60,518 bases of DNA from Paracoccaceae bacterium (GCA_021296235.1 JAGWAS010000028.1:1405-61922), one strand, 5' to 3'. Positions 8,655 to 18,427 are shown, counted from the stretch's first letter. Made by a program: numbers and translations. The notes: generated by a model from the sequence alone, not told the origin.

Positions 8655-9602
8655 ATGGCGGGCTACATAATAAAGCGGCTTGTCTCGGCCATCCCGGTTC
8701 TTCTGGGCATCTCGATCATTGTATTTCTTATCATGGCCATGATCCCCGGCGATCCGGCGACGGCCATCCTCGGCTCTTACGCCACCCCTGAAAATGTTGA
8801 GAAACTGAACCGCGATCTCGGGCTCGACAAACCCTTGGTGCACCGGTACTTCATCTGGCTCGGCAATATGCTGCAAGGTGACTTTGGACGGTCATTCTCG
8901 CTGAACCGTGCCGTGATTCACGAAGTGATGGAACGGTTCAATGCAACGCTCATTCTCGCGGGAACCTCCTTTGTCATCTGTTCTGTTCTGGGGGTGGCTG
9001 CAGGCACAGTTTCGGCCGCGCGGCAATACGGTTTGGCTGACAAGGCGATAACGTTTTCGGTGCTTCTGGGGATCTCAATCCCTTCATTTTTTCTCGGAAT
9101 GATGATGATCCTGGTCTTTGCGGTAAACCTACGCTGGTTGCCGGTGTCGGGAATGTGGCCGATCTACGGTGCACGCGATTTGTCGTCGCTGATCAGTCAC
9201 CTGACATTGCCTGCGCTGGTCCTTTCAGTGGTGGCAACCGGTGTCATTGCCCGATTGTCCCGCTCGGCAATGCTTGAGGTATTGCGGCAGGATTTCATCC
9301 GAACCGCGCGCGCCAAGGGCGTACATGAACGCAGCGTGATATGGCGCCATGCCCTTCGCGCTGCAATGGTCAGCATAATTCCCGTGCTGGGAATACAGGC
9401 GGGATTTGTCCTTTCCGGCGCGGTCTACATCGAGATCGTCTTTCAATGGCCCGGTGTGGGCCGGATGCTTGTTGACGCAATCCTGAAGCGCGACATTCTG
9501 CTGGTGCAGGGTGGAGTTGTTTTTGTTGCAGCTTGCTACGTGATGTTCAACATTGCGGTGGACGTGGCCCAAAGCCTGCTGGATCCAAGGATCAAAACTT
9601 GA
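8655..9602 (+). CDS. ABC transporter permease, DppB/OppB type
   Basis: Inner-membrane permease of 315 residues, a normal length for DppB. It has an N-terminal membrane helix (ISIIVFLIMAMIPGDPA), the early motif LGLDKPLVHRYFIWL, about six membrane segments and the cytoplasmic EAA loop (ARAKGVHERSVIWRHALRAAM) that contacts the ATPase. It ends LDPRIKT, the usual C-terminus of this family. Its stop codon overlaps the TTG start of the next gene, which indicates translational coupling. Confidence 0.94.
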   Translation: MAGYIIKRLVSAIPVLLGISIIVFLIMAMIPGDPATAILGSYATPENVEKLNRDLGLDKPLVHRYFIWLGNMLQGDFGRSFSLNRAVIHEVMERFNATLILAGTSFVICSVLGVAAGTVSAARQYGLADKAITFSVLLGISIPSFFLGMMMILVFAVNLRWLPVSGMWPIYGARDLSSLISHLTLPALVLSVVATGVIARLSRSAMLEVLRQDFIRTARAKGVHERSVIWRHALRAAMVSIIPVLGIQAGFVLSGAVYIEIVFQWPGVGRMLVDAILKRDILLVQGGVVFVAACYVMFNIAVDVAQSLLDPRIKT

Positions 9603-11482
9603 ACTTCCTCCATCTCCTTGCCCGCAACCGGCTGGCGCTTGCCGGGTTGATCGTCATGCTGCTAATCGTTCTGCTGGCACTGATCACGCCGCTCTTGCCA
9701 TTGGCCGACCCGGATGTGACAAACACCGCCGAACGGTTCAAACGCCCATTCGAAGACAATGCAATGCTGGGCACCGATCACCTTGGCCGAGACCTTCTCA
9801 GCCGCCTTCTCTGGGGTGGCAGACTGTCGCTTGCGGTCGGATTCGCATCCGCATTGATCGCCGCAGTGATTGGTGCCACCATTGGGATCGTGGCCGGTTT
9901 CTATGGAGGCCGCACCGACAATGTCATCATGCGCGGCGTAGATATGCTGATGGCATTTCCCTACATCCTCCTCGCATTGGCAATTGTCGCTGCGCTCGGT
10001 CCAGGTCTCATTAACGCACTGATCGCGGTGGCTGCGGTCAACATTCCGTTCTTTGCCCGCAACATCCGCGGCGTAACGGTGAGCATCGCCCACAGAGAAT
10101 TCGTCGATGCTGCGCGGCTTTCAGGAATGAGCGATGCCCGGATCATATTGACCGAGGTTCTGCCCAACGTCATTCCGGTGATCGTCATCGCCATGTCCAC
10201 CACCGTGGGCTGGATGATTCTTGAAACCGCCGGGCTGTCGTTCCTGGGATTGGGAAGCCAGCCGCCACAGGCCGATCTAGGCTCCATGTTGGGCGAGGCA
10301 CGCTCAGCACTCATCACAAATCCTCACACGTCCATCGTTCCGGGAGCAATGATTTTGGTCATTGTCATGGCAATCAACCTTCTGGGCGATGGAGTCCGCG
10401 ATGCGTTGGACCCGCGGCTGCGATCAGGTGCACTGAGCCGCCCCATGCCAAACACCCTGGTCCGGCGCAAGGACCCGGTTCCCGAAACAAAGACCGACGC
10501 ACTTTTGGAGTTGAACGGGCTGAAGACACAGTTCCACTCAAACGGTCGCATCCACAAGGCGGTGGGCGGGGTTGGCCTGTGCGTGGAGGCTGGCGAGTGC
10601 GTTGGAATCATCGGTGAAAGTGGCTCGGGGAAATCAGTTACCGCGCTCTCGGTCATGGGCCTGGTTGCCTCGCCACCCGGCGTGATCACTGCCGGTGCGG
10701 TTCACTTTGCCGGACAGGAACTGTTGGGGGCACCCTATGAAACATTGCGCCGGTTGCGCGGCGATCGCGTGGCCTACATCTTTCAGGATCCACAGGCCAC
10801 GTTGCACCCGCTTTACACCGTGGGCAGGCAGCTGGTTGAGGCAATTCGTGCCCATCACCCGACATCCAGGGCCAATGCACATGAACGCGCCGTGGAACTT
10901 CTCAGATCCGTGCGCATTCCAAATGCGGAAATGCGGATCGACAGCTACCCGCACGAAATGTCGGGTGGCATGCGGCAAAGGGTCGGAATCGCCATGGCAC
11001 TGGCAAATGACCCCGATCTGATCATTGCGGATGAACCCACAACGGCCCTTGATGTAACAGTTCAGGCTCAAATCCTTTCACTTCTCAGTGATTTGCAGCG
11101 CGAGCGCGGCTTGGCGATCATATTCATCACCCACGATTTTGGCGTAGTTGCCCAGCTTTGCAACCGGGTGGCGGTCATGTATGCTGGTCGCATTGTGGAG
11201 GAAGGCCCGACCGATGCCATCCTGAACTCACCGGCACACCCCTACACCGCCCGCCTGATGGCCTGCGTTCCTGAATTGGGGCGCGGTCGACGTGAATTGG
11301 CGGCGATACCGGGCCTGCCTCCCGTCTTGGACATGTTGCCTCAGGGATGCGCATTTGCAGATCGTTGTCATAGGGTTCAGGATGCCTGCCGCACCGGGAA
11401 CATTTCACTTTCAGCGATTGATGACGAACGAGCTGTGCGCTGCATTTTTCCTGAAACCCCCGCCATGGACAAAGCTCAATGA
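9599..11482 (+). CDS. Fused ABC permease (DppC type) and ATPase (DppD type)
   Basis: One 627-residue ORF joins two normally separate subunits. Residues 1-285 are a DppC-type permease ([22 protein letters not shown] loop [20 protein letters not shown], ending [17 protein letters not shown]). A short linker leads into an ATPase at about 300-625 with Walker [10 protein letters not shown]-loop [11 protein letters not shown], signature MSGGMRQR, Walker [13 protein letters not shown] and H-loop THDFG, then a Cys-containing tail (GCAFADRC) of the oligopeptide ATPases. I prefer the TTG at 9599, which overlaps the previous stop as TTGA and has AAGG upstream; ATG 9533 would add 22 residues inside the previous gene. 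Confidence 0.9.
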   Translation: MNFLHLLARNRLALAGLIVMLLIVLLALITPLLPLADPDVTNTAERFKRPFEDNAMLGTDHLGRDLLSRLLWGGRLSLAVGFASALIAAVIGATIGIVAGFYGGRTDNVIMRGVDMLMAFPYILLALAIVAALGPGLINALIAVAAVNIPFFARNIRGVTVSIAHREFVDAARLSGMSDARIILTEVLPNVIPVIVIAMSTTVGWMILETAGLSFLGLGSQPPQADLGSMLGEARSALITNPHTSIVPGAMILVIVMAINLLGDGVRDALDPRLRSGALSRPMPNTLVRRKDPVPETKTDALLELNGLKTQFHSNGRIHKAVGGVGLCVEAGECVGIIGESGSGKSVTALSVMGLVASPPGVITAGAVHFAGQELLGAPYETLRRLRGDRVAYIFQDPQATLHPLYTVGRQLVEAIRAHHPTSRANAHERAVELLRSVRIPNAEMRIDSYPHEMSGGMRQRVGIAMALANDPDLIIADEPTTALDVTVQAQILSLLSDLQRERGLAIIFITHDFGVVAQLCNRVAVMYAGRIVEEGPTDAILNSPAHPYTARLMACVPELGRGRRELAAIPGLPPVLDMLPQGCAFADRCHRVQDACRTGNISLSAIDDERAVRCIFPETPAMDKAQ

Positions 11483-12432
11483 CAAACGCCCTGAAGGTTT
11501 CTGAACTTTCCAAGACGTTTGCTGTCGGCAAACGGCTCTTTGGTCCTCCTCAAGCACATGTGCGTGCTGTTCAACCCGTGACACTGACGGTCAGGAAGGG
11601 AGAAACGTTGGGCATCGTGGGTGAATCCGGTTGCGGAAAGTCGACCTTGGCGAGGATGCTCGTGGGTTTGCTGGAACCGAGCGGTGGACAAATCGAGATT
11701 GAGGGCGAACCACTTGACACCGCGAACCCGGCGACTTTTGGCAGGAAAATTCAGTATGTCTTTCAGGATCCCATCAGCAGCCTGAATCCGCGCAAGACCA
11801 TCCGCCAAATCATGGAAGCGCCGCTCAGGCATCTGCATGGCATGTCAAAGGAAAGACGCGCAAGACGGATTTCCGAGATATTTTCTGCAGTGAATTTGCG
11901 CGAGGATTTTCTCGATCGCTATCCGCACGAGTTTTCCGGTGGCCAGGCCCAACGAATTGGAATTGGTCGGGCCCTTGCGGCCGACGCCCGAATCCTCATT
12001 CTCGACGAACCGGTCTCAGCCCTTGATGTTTCGGTTCAGGCGCAAGTGCTGAACCTGCTGTCCGATCTGAAGGCAAAGTTCGATCTGACCTATCTCTTCA
12101 TCAGCCATGATTTGGCTGTGGTCGAGGCGGTCAGTGATCGTGTTGCTGTTCTCTACTTCGGTTCGGTTGTGGAAATTGGTCCGGCGGAGCAGGTGTTTTC
12201 AAAACCCCGCCATCCGTACACCAAACTCCTGGCCGACAGTGCACCTGTCGTTGGTCGCCCGTTGACCGCTCCCGAAGGGCGCGAAACCGAATTGCCCGAT
12301 CCGCTCAATCCACCCGGGGGTTGCGCATTTTGTGCACGCTGTCCACGAGCACTGAATGAATGTGCGACCGAGCGTCCCGCTCTTGCACGCGACGGATCCA
12401 ACCGAATGATTGCGTGCCTTAATCCGTATTGA
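11479..12432 (+). CDS. ABC transporter ATPase, DppF/OppF type
   Basis: The second ATPase of the importer, 317 residues, overlaps the preceding stop by 4 bp (ATGA). It has Walker A GESGCGKS, Q-loop VFQDPISSLNPRKT, signature FSGGQAQR, Walker B ILILDEPVSALD, H-loop SHDLAV, and the oligopeptide-type C-terminal Cys cluster (GGCAFCARCP). It would pair with the ATPase half of the fused protein to power import. It is the last gene of the operon. Confidence 0.94.
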   Translation: MTNALKVSELSKTFAVGKRLFGPPQAHVRAVQPVTLTVRKGETLGIVGESGCGKSTLARMLVGLLEPSGGQIEIEGEPLDTANPATFGRKIQYVFQDPISSLNPRKTIRQIMEAPLRHLHGMSKERRARRISEIFSAVNLREDFLDRYPHEFSGGQAQRIGIGRALAADARILILDEPVSALDVSVQAQVLNLLSDLKAKFDLTYLFISHDLAVVEAVSDRVAVLYFGSVVEIGPAEQVFSKPRHPYTKLLADSAPVVGRPLTAPEGRETELPDPLNPPGGCAFCARCPRALNECATERPALARDGSNRMIACLNPY

Positions 12433-12746
12433 GGTGGGAGACGGGTTGCCGCTTGGTTGAACTTCATTGGATGGATTGACGCTCGCGCCATTTCAACATG
12501 CTGAAATTTATCAATGCTCAGGATTCAGGAGCGGAAGGCGAGTCTTCCGCTTTGGACCGCAAGAGGATACCCCAAACGTCAGTCAATCCGGATTGATGCC
12601 AGATCCCACTCCAGCAACCCGATGCACCTTTGCGCGGCTGTGCCCTTGCGGAACATCTTCGGCTTAAGGCACAATCATTTTGGAAATTTCTCCCTCAATG
12701 CACGTAGGAAAACAACTTACATTGTTCCCGCGGGAGATCCGAATTC
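12433..12746. other. Intergenic gap between transporter operon and antitoxin gene
   Basis: No gene is seen. The right end, 12711-12726, holds AACAA...TTGTT, a possible antitoxin operator listed separately. No clear terminator for the transporter operon was found. Confidence 0.4.
12711..12726. promoter_or_regulatory. Possible RelB autoregulatory operator
   Basis: AACAACTTACATTGTT is an imperfect inverted repeat (AACAA/TTGTT arms) 20 bp before the antitoxin start. RelB-type antitoxins repress their own promoter at short TTGT/ACAA palindromes, so the position fits. The assignment is by position only. Confidence 0.35.
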
Positions 12747-12971
12747 ATGCTTGCCCTCGAACTGCCCGCAAAAGTTGAGCATCGTCTTACTGCGTTGGCA
12801 TGGGCCACTGGCCGTACAGAGAGTTACTATGCCCGTGAGGCAGTCCTTGAGCATCTGGACGATCTTGAGGACCGGTATCTTGCGGAGCAACGCCTGATCT
12901 ACATCCGTGCGGGAAAGAACCAAACCGTGCCTCTTGAGGACGTCATGAGAGAACATGGTATGGAGCGTTGA
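12747..12971 (+). CDS. RelB/DinJ-like ribbon-helix-helix antitoxin
   Basis: The 74-residue protein shows the ribbon-helix-helix pattern LALELPAKVEHRLTALAWATGR followed by TESYYAREAVLEHLDDLEDRYLAEQ, typical of RelB/DinJ antitoxins. Its C-terminal half would wrap the toxin. GGAG before the ATG is a fair ribosome binding site. It overlaps the start of the relE-like frame by 17 bp, the usual toxin-antitoxin layout, but the toxin is broken. Confidence 0.85.
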   Translation: MLALELPAKVEHRLTALAWATGRTESYYAREAVLEHLDDLEDRYLAEQRLIYIRAGKNQTVPLEDVMREHGMER

Positions 12972-13231
12972 GTTTGACCTCGCCGCAAGTCGGGAACTCA
13001 GCAGGCTTGATCCGAAGGTGGCACGGCCCATTCTTACTTTCCTGAACGAGCGCGTTGCACTGCTGGACAACCCGCACGGCATCGGTGAAGCTCTCAAAGG
13101 CTTCCGCCTCTGAGAATTTTTGGAAATATCGCGTGGGCGACTACCGAATCTTGGCGACCATTGAGGAACGAACCCGGATAATTCTCATTGTACGAATTGC
13201 ACATTGACGCAATGTGCACCAGAATCCCTGA
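12955..13231 (+). pseudogene. Decayed RelE-family toxin
   Basis: The frame opening at ATG 12955 encodes a RelE start (VWSVEFDLAASRELSRLDP ... GEALKG) but meets TGA at 13111 after 52 codons. The family C-terminal half continues one base shifted from 13112 (ENFWKYRVGDYRILATIEE, ILIVRIAH). That frame then meets TGA at 13205-13207 where relatives have Arg (RIAHRR); after it RNVHQNP runs to the stop at 13229. A frameshift plus a nonsense change (CGA to TGA is the simplest path) means no functional mRNA interferase is expected. Confidence 0.85.
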
Positions 13232-13474
13232 CAATCCTGCCCGAAGCCCGACTTGGCGAACTTGTGACTTTGGACGATGCAGTGGCGGTTCAGAGTGCTG
13301 TGGGGTGCAGCGTTCAAGTTCAGACCGCAACCAAAGCTCTGTTGCCGAGTTGTGTCCGGAATTTTCTGCATACGGTGGGCGGTGGTGGCGCAACAAGTGC
13401 AGATCCGGCAACTGCATTTTCCGGCGCATCGCTCGAAAGATCCACAAACATGTCGGGGAGCTGTGTTCCGGAAA

Positions 13475-14386
13475 TTATCCGGCTCCGGACAGCAGGCCAT
13501 TGTCGTTCATGAAGGCTTTCATTCGTTTCATTTGGCTGCAGGTGAGCGGATATGCTGCAGGAGGGCGGACACCGCCGCAATCAACTCCAATCAATTGAAG
13601 AGCGGCTTTGACACCGGAAACATTTGCACCACCCTGTTCTTCAGCGCGAATGTCCTCGAACACCTGCATTCCGGCAATCAGGTCGCGCGCCTTTGCATAG
13701 TCACCAGACTCCAACGAATTGGAAATGTCCACTGAGCGTTCGGGCCACACGTTGATGAGGCCGGAAGTGAATCCCCTTGCACCCACGGCATAGAATGCGG
13801 GCGCCCAGACTTCGGCGAGACCGCCGACCCAGATTACCTGGTCGGGGGAAGCACCCTTGGCTTCCTTGAGATTCATTGGGTTTGGAGTTGCCCATTTGAC
13901 TCCCATCACACCGGGAACGGAACAAAGTTCGGCAATTGCAGCGGTTCCGATGCCATCGTTCCTGAGATAGAGAATGACGGGTTTGTTGTTTCCGGCTTCC
14001 GAGACACTTTTTACGTAGTCAACCAAGCCGCGCGGGGCGACAAAAGGATCAGGTGGCTGATGAACCATCAATGCATTTGCGCCAACCTCGACGGACGCCT
14101 TGGCCAGCCGGCACGCGTCGCGGATTCCACGGCCAACGCCAGCCACCAAGGGCACGCGACCGGCGACATATGAACTTGCGGCTTCGACCATTGCCACCGC
14201 TTCGTCGGTTGTGAGCCCATAGAATTCACCGGTGTTGCCGTTAATGGTGAGAACACTGACGCCAGCAGTGATGGCCCTTTCGACAATGGGCTTCTGGCGT
14301 TCCGGGGCGATATTTCCACAATCATCAAACGGAGTTACAAGAATGCCGGAAACACCGGTCAATGCAGTTTTGAGGCTGTCAGTCAT
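13475..14386 (-). CDS. Dihydrodipicolinate synthase-family lyase or dehydratase (possible sugar-acid enzyme)
   Basis: A TIM-barrel aldolase of the DapA/NAL family, 303 residues, the normal length. It shows GILVTPFDD near the start, INGNTGEFYGLT (the GTTGE-like loop), a Tyr in VILYLRND, and the Schiff-base Lys in GVKWATPN. Members act on pyruvate-derived keto acids; one branch (KdgD) converts 5-keto-4-deoxyglucarate to ketoglutarate semialdehyde, and others are keto-deoxy-acid aldolases. The neighbours (uronate dehydrogenase and sugar-acid dehydratases) favour such a role over lysine synthesis, but I cannot fix the substrate. GGAGA lies upstream of the ATG. Confidence 0.85.
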   Translation of the reverse strand: MTDSLKTALTGVSGILVTPFDDCGNIAPERQKPIVERAITAGVSVLTINGNTGEFYGLTTDEAVAMVEAASSYVAGRVPLVAGVGRGIRDACRLAKASVEVGANALMVHQPPDPFVAPRGLVDYVKSVSEAGNNKPVILYLRNDGIGTAAIAELCSVPGVMGVKWATPNPMNLKEAKGASPDQVIWVGGLAEVWAPAFYAVGARGFTSGLINVWPERSVDISNSLESGDYAKARDLIAGMQVFEDIRAEEQGGANVSGVKAALQLIGVDCGGVRPPAAYPLTCSQMKRMKAFMNDNGLLSGAG

Positions 14387-14942
14387 ATGAGATTCTCCAG
14401 TTCCGGAAAGAATAGGCCGACCTCAGGACACTCAATGCCGGGTTCCCATTCATTGCCCGCTTTCCCGACACACCTGACACCTTCCCGGCAATCTCCAATC
14501 CCGCAACGCGGCTTGCGCGCCGCGAGAGCGCCTTCAGCACCGAATTAAGGCCAGAATCCGGCATGCCGGAGCTGCCTTGGCGCAAACCATTTCGCGGGGA
14601 GAGCAAATAATCCGGAGCAATCGGGCAGCCAGGGTTGCTGATGAATGTCACTGATTGCGGGCAATTGTCCGCAGCGATTCGAGGTCCGCAGTGGATGTGA
14701 ATTGTTGGTGCAAAAGCTGCTCGTTTGCTGACAGTGCAATCCGGTGAGGTGCTTCCGCAAAACATCACCGGCTTCCCCTGGTGTCAGGTGCCCCTTCGCA
14801 TCGCCTAACTGTGGGTGATCGTCGGGCTAAGCTATTCCGACGAAGGCCGACAGGTTCTTCACGACATGCAAATACCGTGACACCCGCAATTTTCATTGAG
14901 GGTTCGCCGAAATGTCGGTTGGAATCAGTGCTGACGCAGAAT
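14387..14942. other. Long gap between the DHDPS-family gene and uronate dehydrogenase
   Basis: This 556-bp stretch has no intact gene. At 14770-14896 on the minus strand a short ORF begins MKIAGVTVFACREEPVG, which resembles the first strand of enolase-superfamily dehydratases; it may be the stump of a lost gene downstream of uronate dehydrogenase. A 14-bp palindrome TCCGGCATGCCGGA lies near 14557-14570. Confidence 0.35.
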
Positions 14943-15737
14943 TCACTCTTCATGAATGCCATCGGCCGTGAACATGCCGCCCTGGTAGATGGCATCGGGC
15001 GCGTTGCGGTTTGGTGCTGCCATCTCGGAATCAAGTCTGGCACGATGCGACTCTGAGTTGTCGTGCGGCTGCCAGCCGAGATATGCAACGCTCGTATTGT
15101 CCCACCAAGTGGCATCATTCGCGGAAACGCCATAAATGATTGGACAGCCAAGAACGGGAACCCGGAAGACGCATTCCACCAAGCGAATGAAGTCGTCAAA
15201 GCTCATCCAGGTTGACAGCATCCGATGGGAAGTTGGCTCGGGAAAGCAGGAACCAATTCGCACACAGGCCGTTTCGATACCAAACTTGTCATGGTACATT
15301 GAAGCCAACGCCTCACCGAAGACCTTCGAGACACCGTAGAGCCCGTCGGGGCGCACGGGAGCGGTGGCATCTATATTTTGGCTTTGGCGGTAGAAGCCAA
15401 TGGCGTGATTTGAGCTGGCATAGAGAATGCGCGGCTTGCCATGCTTGCGGGCCGCCTCGTAGAGGTTGAACATTCCCTCGATATTCGCGTTGCGGATGAC
15501 ATCCCAACTGGCCTCGGTTGATTGCCCCCCCATATGCACAATTCCGTCGCAGCCTTCGACCAGTTCCTCAACAGCAATCTTGTCGCCCAAATCACAAAGC
15601 ATGATTTCCTCATGCGGCGCCGGTTCGCCAAGATCGCCCCTGCCGGAAAGCCGGAGCGTATCGGCCATATGTGTCAATCGCTTACGGCAAACGGAGCCAA
15701 TCCCGCCGGCAGCGCCGGTGATAAGTAGTCGCTTCAT
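14943..15737 (-). CDS. udh: Uronate dehydrogenase (NAD-dependent, SDR/epimerase fold)
   Basis: The 264-residue protein matches the uronate dehydrogenase family along its length: Rossmann motif TGAAGGIG, CDLGD, GCDGIVHMGG, ILYASSNHAIGFY, catalytic Tyr-Lys in YGVSK, VRIGSCFPEPTSHRMLSTW and NDATWWDN. The enzyme oxidises D-glucuronate or D-galacturonate with NAD to the aldarolactone, in the cytosol, and starts the oxidative uronate pathway. A good AGGAG precedes the ATG. It lies between the DHDPS-family gene and a galactonate-dehydratase-like gene on the same strand, though with gaps of several hundred bases. Confidence 0.9.
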   Translation of the reverse strand: MKRLLITGAAGGIGSVCRKRLTHMADTLRLSGRGDLGEPAPHEEIMLCDLGDKIAVEELVEGCDGIVHMGGQSTEASWDVIRNANIEGMFNLYEAARKHGKPRILYASSNHAIGFYRQSQNIDATAPVRPDGLYGVSKVFGEALASMYHDKFGIETACVRIGSCFPEPTSHRMLSTWMSFDDFIRLVECVFRVPVLGCPIIYGVSANDATWWDNTSVAYLGWQPHDNSESHRARLDSEMAAPNRNAPDAIYQGGMFTADGIHEE

Positions 15738-16108
15738 GCAGCTCTCCTTTCATGTGTTGCAGCAGCAGTGCAGAAATTCGATGACTGCACTACTGACTGA
15801 ATGATTGCAATCGGTTGGCGGTTCAATCTCGCATTTGCCGGAGGTCAGGCACTGTCGCCGGCTTTTTGAACCGGCATCAGGCACATCGGAATTAATCCGT
15901 TGAATTGCGTCACGGCAAGCGACGTGTTGCGGGGATGCCCATGTGATTTTTCGGGCATCCACGAATCCAAATGGACCTCAAGGGCTGCAATCACCAAATC
16001 AACTCCGCGCCAATCGTCAACCCGGTTTTCCATCACGGATTCAGAGCCCATGGCCGATGGTGGCGCGGCGTTATGCTGCGCAGCATCTCGGTGCCAGACG
16101 AAAATTTC
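15738..16108. other. Intergenic gap, no gene seen
   Basis: This 371-bp stretch lies between uronate dehydrogenase and the upstream dehydratase. Short ORFs on both strands have no recognisable motifs. It may contain the udh promoter. Confidence 0.4.
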
Positions 16109-17290
16109 TCAGGTATACCCATAGGATCCATCCGGCCGAATGGGCAGCTTGCGTTCCCAATGCACATAGCGATCGGTCTTAAGGTAGTCTTCGTCAATCT
16201 CAATGCCCCATCCCGGCCGGTTTGGACGAAGCTCCAGATAGCCATCCTCCGGGAGATAGGGGTCAGCGACGTAGCTTGCTCTGTTGGGATCTGCCTCGAT
16301 TCCGTTGGAGTGATACGCCGGACCGGTCGGCAGACGGTATTCGAGAATCTTGAAGTTCGGTTGAGCGGCGCAAAAGTGAAGGTTGATTGCGGTGGCAAGT
16401 GGTCCCATTGGATTGTGGGGAGCGACTGTGACATGGTGCGCCTCGGCGATCGCAGCGATCTTCCGCATCTCCAAAAGTCCTCCGACGGCACAAATGTCCG
16501 GCTGAATGATGTCAGCCCCATGGCACTGCATAAGACGATTGAATTCGAACCGGGAATAAAGACTTTCGCCAGTGGCAAGCGGCACTCGGAGGCGCGCCTT
16601 CAAATCCCCCCAAGCCTCAATATTCTCCGGCCGCATCGGTTCCTCGTAAAAGAGCGGATAAAACGGTGCGAGCGCATTGCCGAGATCAACCGCCTGCCAA
16701 GGTTCAAACAACTTGGCATGAGCATCAAAGGCAAATTCCAGATCGTCAGGACAGATATCCTTCAGCTTGGCAACCCACCCGGTCGTTGACGAAACAACCC
16801 TGCCCCAAGGGTTTGCGTGAATGTCCACCCGATAAGGCGAAAGTTTGAATGCTGTGATGCCGAATTCTGAGCGCATGGCTTCACAGTGGTCGCTCAAAAC
16901 CTCCGGTTCCGGTGCAGTGTAGATGCCGAGATAAACCCGGACCCGCTCACGCACATGACCTCCAAGAAGACGATATACCGGGACATTGAGCGATTTGGCG
17001 GAAATGTCCCACAATGCGTGATCGATTGCAGAAATTGCTGCTAGGCCAAGTGCACCGGGCGGAAAACGAGCCTGCTGCAACAACTTCAGGACCAAACGTT
17101 CGATGCGAGTGGGATCCTCGCCCTCAAGCTGATGGTAAAGATAGTCCAGCAAGGGCGGAAGTGCACGATCCGGGCCATGGTTGTAGCACTCGCCCCAGCC
17201 GGTGATGCCCTCATCGGTGTCGAGTGCCACGATCACGCGCGGCCGATCGCGGTCGCACGTCATGAAGGAACGAAGGCCGGTAATCCTCAT
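16109..17290 (-). CDS. Enolase-superfamily sugar-acid dehydratase, D-galactonate dehydratase-like
   Basis: A mandelate racemase/enolase-fold protein of 393 residues. The barrel shows FKLSPYRVDIHANPWG, metal-site FAFDAHAKLF (Asp, and the His of the DxH pair seen in galactonate dehydratases), FYEEPMRPEN, LATGESLYS, QPDICAVGG, and a C-terminal His in VAPHNPMGPLA. These fit the D-galactonate/D-mannonate dehydratase branch, which dehydrates aldonates to 2-keto-3-deoxy acids. I chose Met 17290 because the protein then begins MRITGLRSF, normal for the family; an upstream ATG at 17368 adds 26 residues of unlikely sequence. Substrate not proven. Confidence 0.85.
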   Translation of the reverse strand: MRITGLRSFMTCDRDRPRVIVALDTDEGITGWGECYNHGPDRALPPLLDYLYHQLEGEDPTRIERLVLKLLQQARFPPGALGLAAISAIDHALWDISAKSLNVPVYRLLGGHVRERVRVYLGIYTAPEPEVLSDHCEAMRSEFGITAFKLSPYRVDIHANPWGRVVSSTTGWVAKLKDICPDDLEFAFDAHAKLFEPWQAVDLGNALAPFYPLFYEEPMRPENIEAWGDLKARLRVPLATGESLYSRFEFNRLMQCHGADIIQPDICAVGGLLEMRKIAAIAEAHHVTVAPHNPMGPLATAINLHFCAAQPNFKILEYRLPTGPAYHSNGIEADPNRASYVADPYLPEDGYLELRPNRPGWGIEIDEDYLKTDRYVHWERKLPIRPDGSYGYT

Positions 17291-17680
17291 GCGCCAATCC
17301 GCGAATTGGGACTGCAGGACGGCAAATGCCACATCTCCCGAAACAGCGGCAGGACTGCCGTTCGGCAACTGAACGGCCGCATCTCCGCCGACACGGCATT
17401 CAATCCGGTGCCCCCGGGATCAACAGGAAATCCAGTTGTGCCAATTTTGGATTCGAACAAATGCAATTCCAACTCGATGGCCTTTGCCGCATTATCCGTC
17501 CCTTGCATTGCAGGACAACCGGAAGGCGCACTCAAGTCAATGGCGGGGCTCAGGCCAAATGCGGATTCACACCTGCAGATCAGTCCCGCCAAGACATCAA
17601 CCCAAAATGCAGTTTGGAGCAAGCGTGATGAACCACGCACATGCAAATTCCGGATCGGATTGACAGCACGAACGCAACGA
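17291..17680. other. Intergenic gap between dehydratase and GntR genes
   Basis: About 390 bp without a convincing ORF. The only longer frames are antisense-like shadows without motifs. Confidence 0.4.
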
Positions 17681-18427
17681 TCACTCCCAATTGTATTCAC
17701 CCTTGAAAACGCGTCGCTCAGATCCGTCGATATGTGCAAGCATTGCGTCCCGTGCCGCAGAACCGTCGCCGGCATCAAAAGCGGCAACGATTTCCGAGTG
17801 CTCGTCATTCATGTGGCGTTTGCCTTTGCCGTAGCCGGTCTGCGCCAAACTACGGACAAATTTACCGACAAACATCCACTGCGGCCGCAACATATTGACG
17901 GTTTCAGACAGGAAGCGGTTGCCAGACAATTCGGCAATTCTGACATGGAACTGGATATCCAACTCAATGGTTGCAGTGCCCCGGTCGATCAGCTTTCCCG
18001 ATTCAACAATCAATTTCCGCAATTCGGCCACGTCCCTTTCCGACGCCTTCAAGGCAGCCAGCGCGGTGGTTTCCCCCTCAATCAACCTGCGAAAGCTGAA
18101 ATAGCGCGCAATGTCCTCCACACTTTCCAATGCACCAAAGTTTGTGCCCTCCAAGGGAGTTCCGCTGCTTACGAAAGACCCCGCCCCTCTGCGGGAAACG
18201 ATCAATCCGTCTTCGCGCAGTCGCGCCAGTGCTGTGCGGAGCACCGGACGCGACACCCTTTGCTCGGCGGCAAGCTTGTGCTCGCTGGGCAATTTCTGGC
18301 CAAGCGGGTAGTGCCCGAGCCTGATCAAATCCAGCAACCGAGCATAAACTTGGTTCTCCAGACGCTCGCCCGATACTGCGGCGCCTCTCATTGGACTCTC
18401 AATAACGTTACCCTTGCTGCTGTTCAT
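17681..18427 (-). CDS. GntR-family (FadR/FCD) regulator of the sugar-acid transporter operon
   Basis: The 248-residue protein has a winged-helix domain at about residues 20-90 (LENQVYARLLDLIRLGHYPLGQKLPSE, recognition helix RVSRPVLRTALARLREDGLI, wing SRRGAGSFV). An FCD domain follows with DIQFHVRIAELSGN and MLAHIDGSERR as the metal and ligand His region. It is divergent from the family 5 transporter operon. The 128-bp intergenic region has a perfect TTGACAA-C-TTGTCAA palindrome over the -35 box, so it is probably a repressor released by a sugar-acid intermediate. Confidence 0.9.
   Translation of the reverse strand: MNSSKGNVIESPMRGAAVSGERLENQVYARLLDLIRLGHYPLGQKLPSEHKLAAEQRVSRPVLRTALARLREDGLIVSRRGAGSFVSSGTPLEGTNFGALESVEDIARYFSFRRLIEGETTALAALKASERDVAELRKLIVESGKLIDRGTATIELDIQFHVRIAELSGNRFLSETVNMLRPQWMFVGKFVRSLAQTGYGKGKRHMNDEHSEIVAAFDAGDGSAARDAMLAHIDGSERRVFKGEYNWE

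Noticed and set aside
14557..14570. TCCGGCATGCCGGA palindrome as a dispersed repeat or operator
   Set aside because: CCGG-rich palindromes occur by chance at this base composition, and no second copy with the same flanks was found.
14379..14768. 129-residue minus ORF next to the DHDPS-family gene
   Set aside because: It is Cys/Ser/Arg-rich without motifs and reaches into the start of the neighbouring gene; it looks like chance coding.
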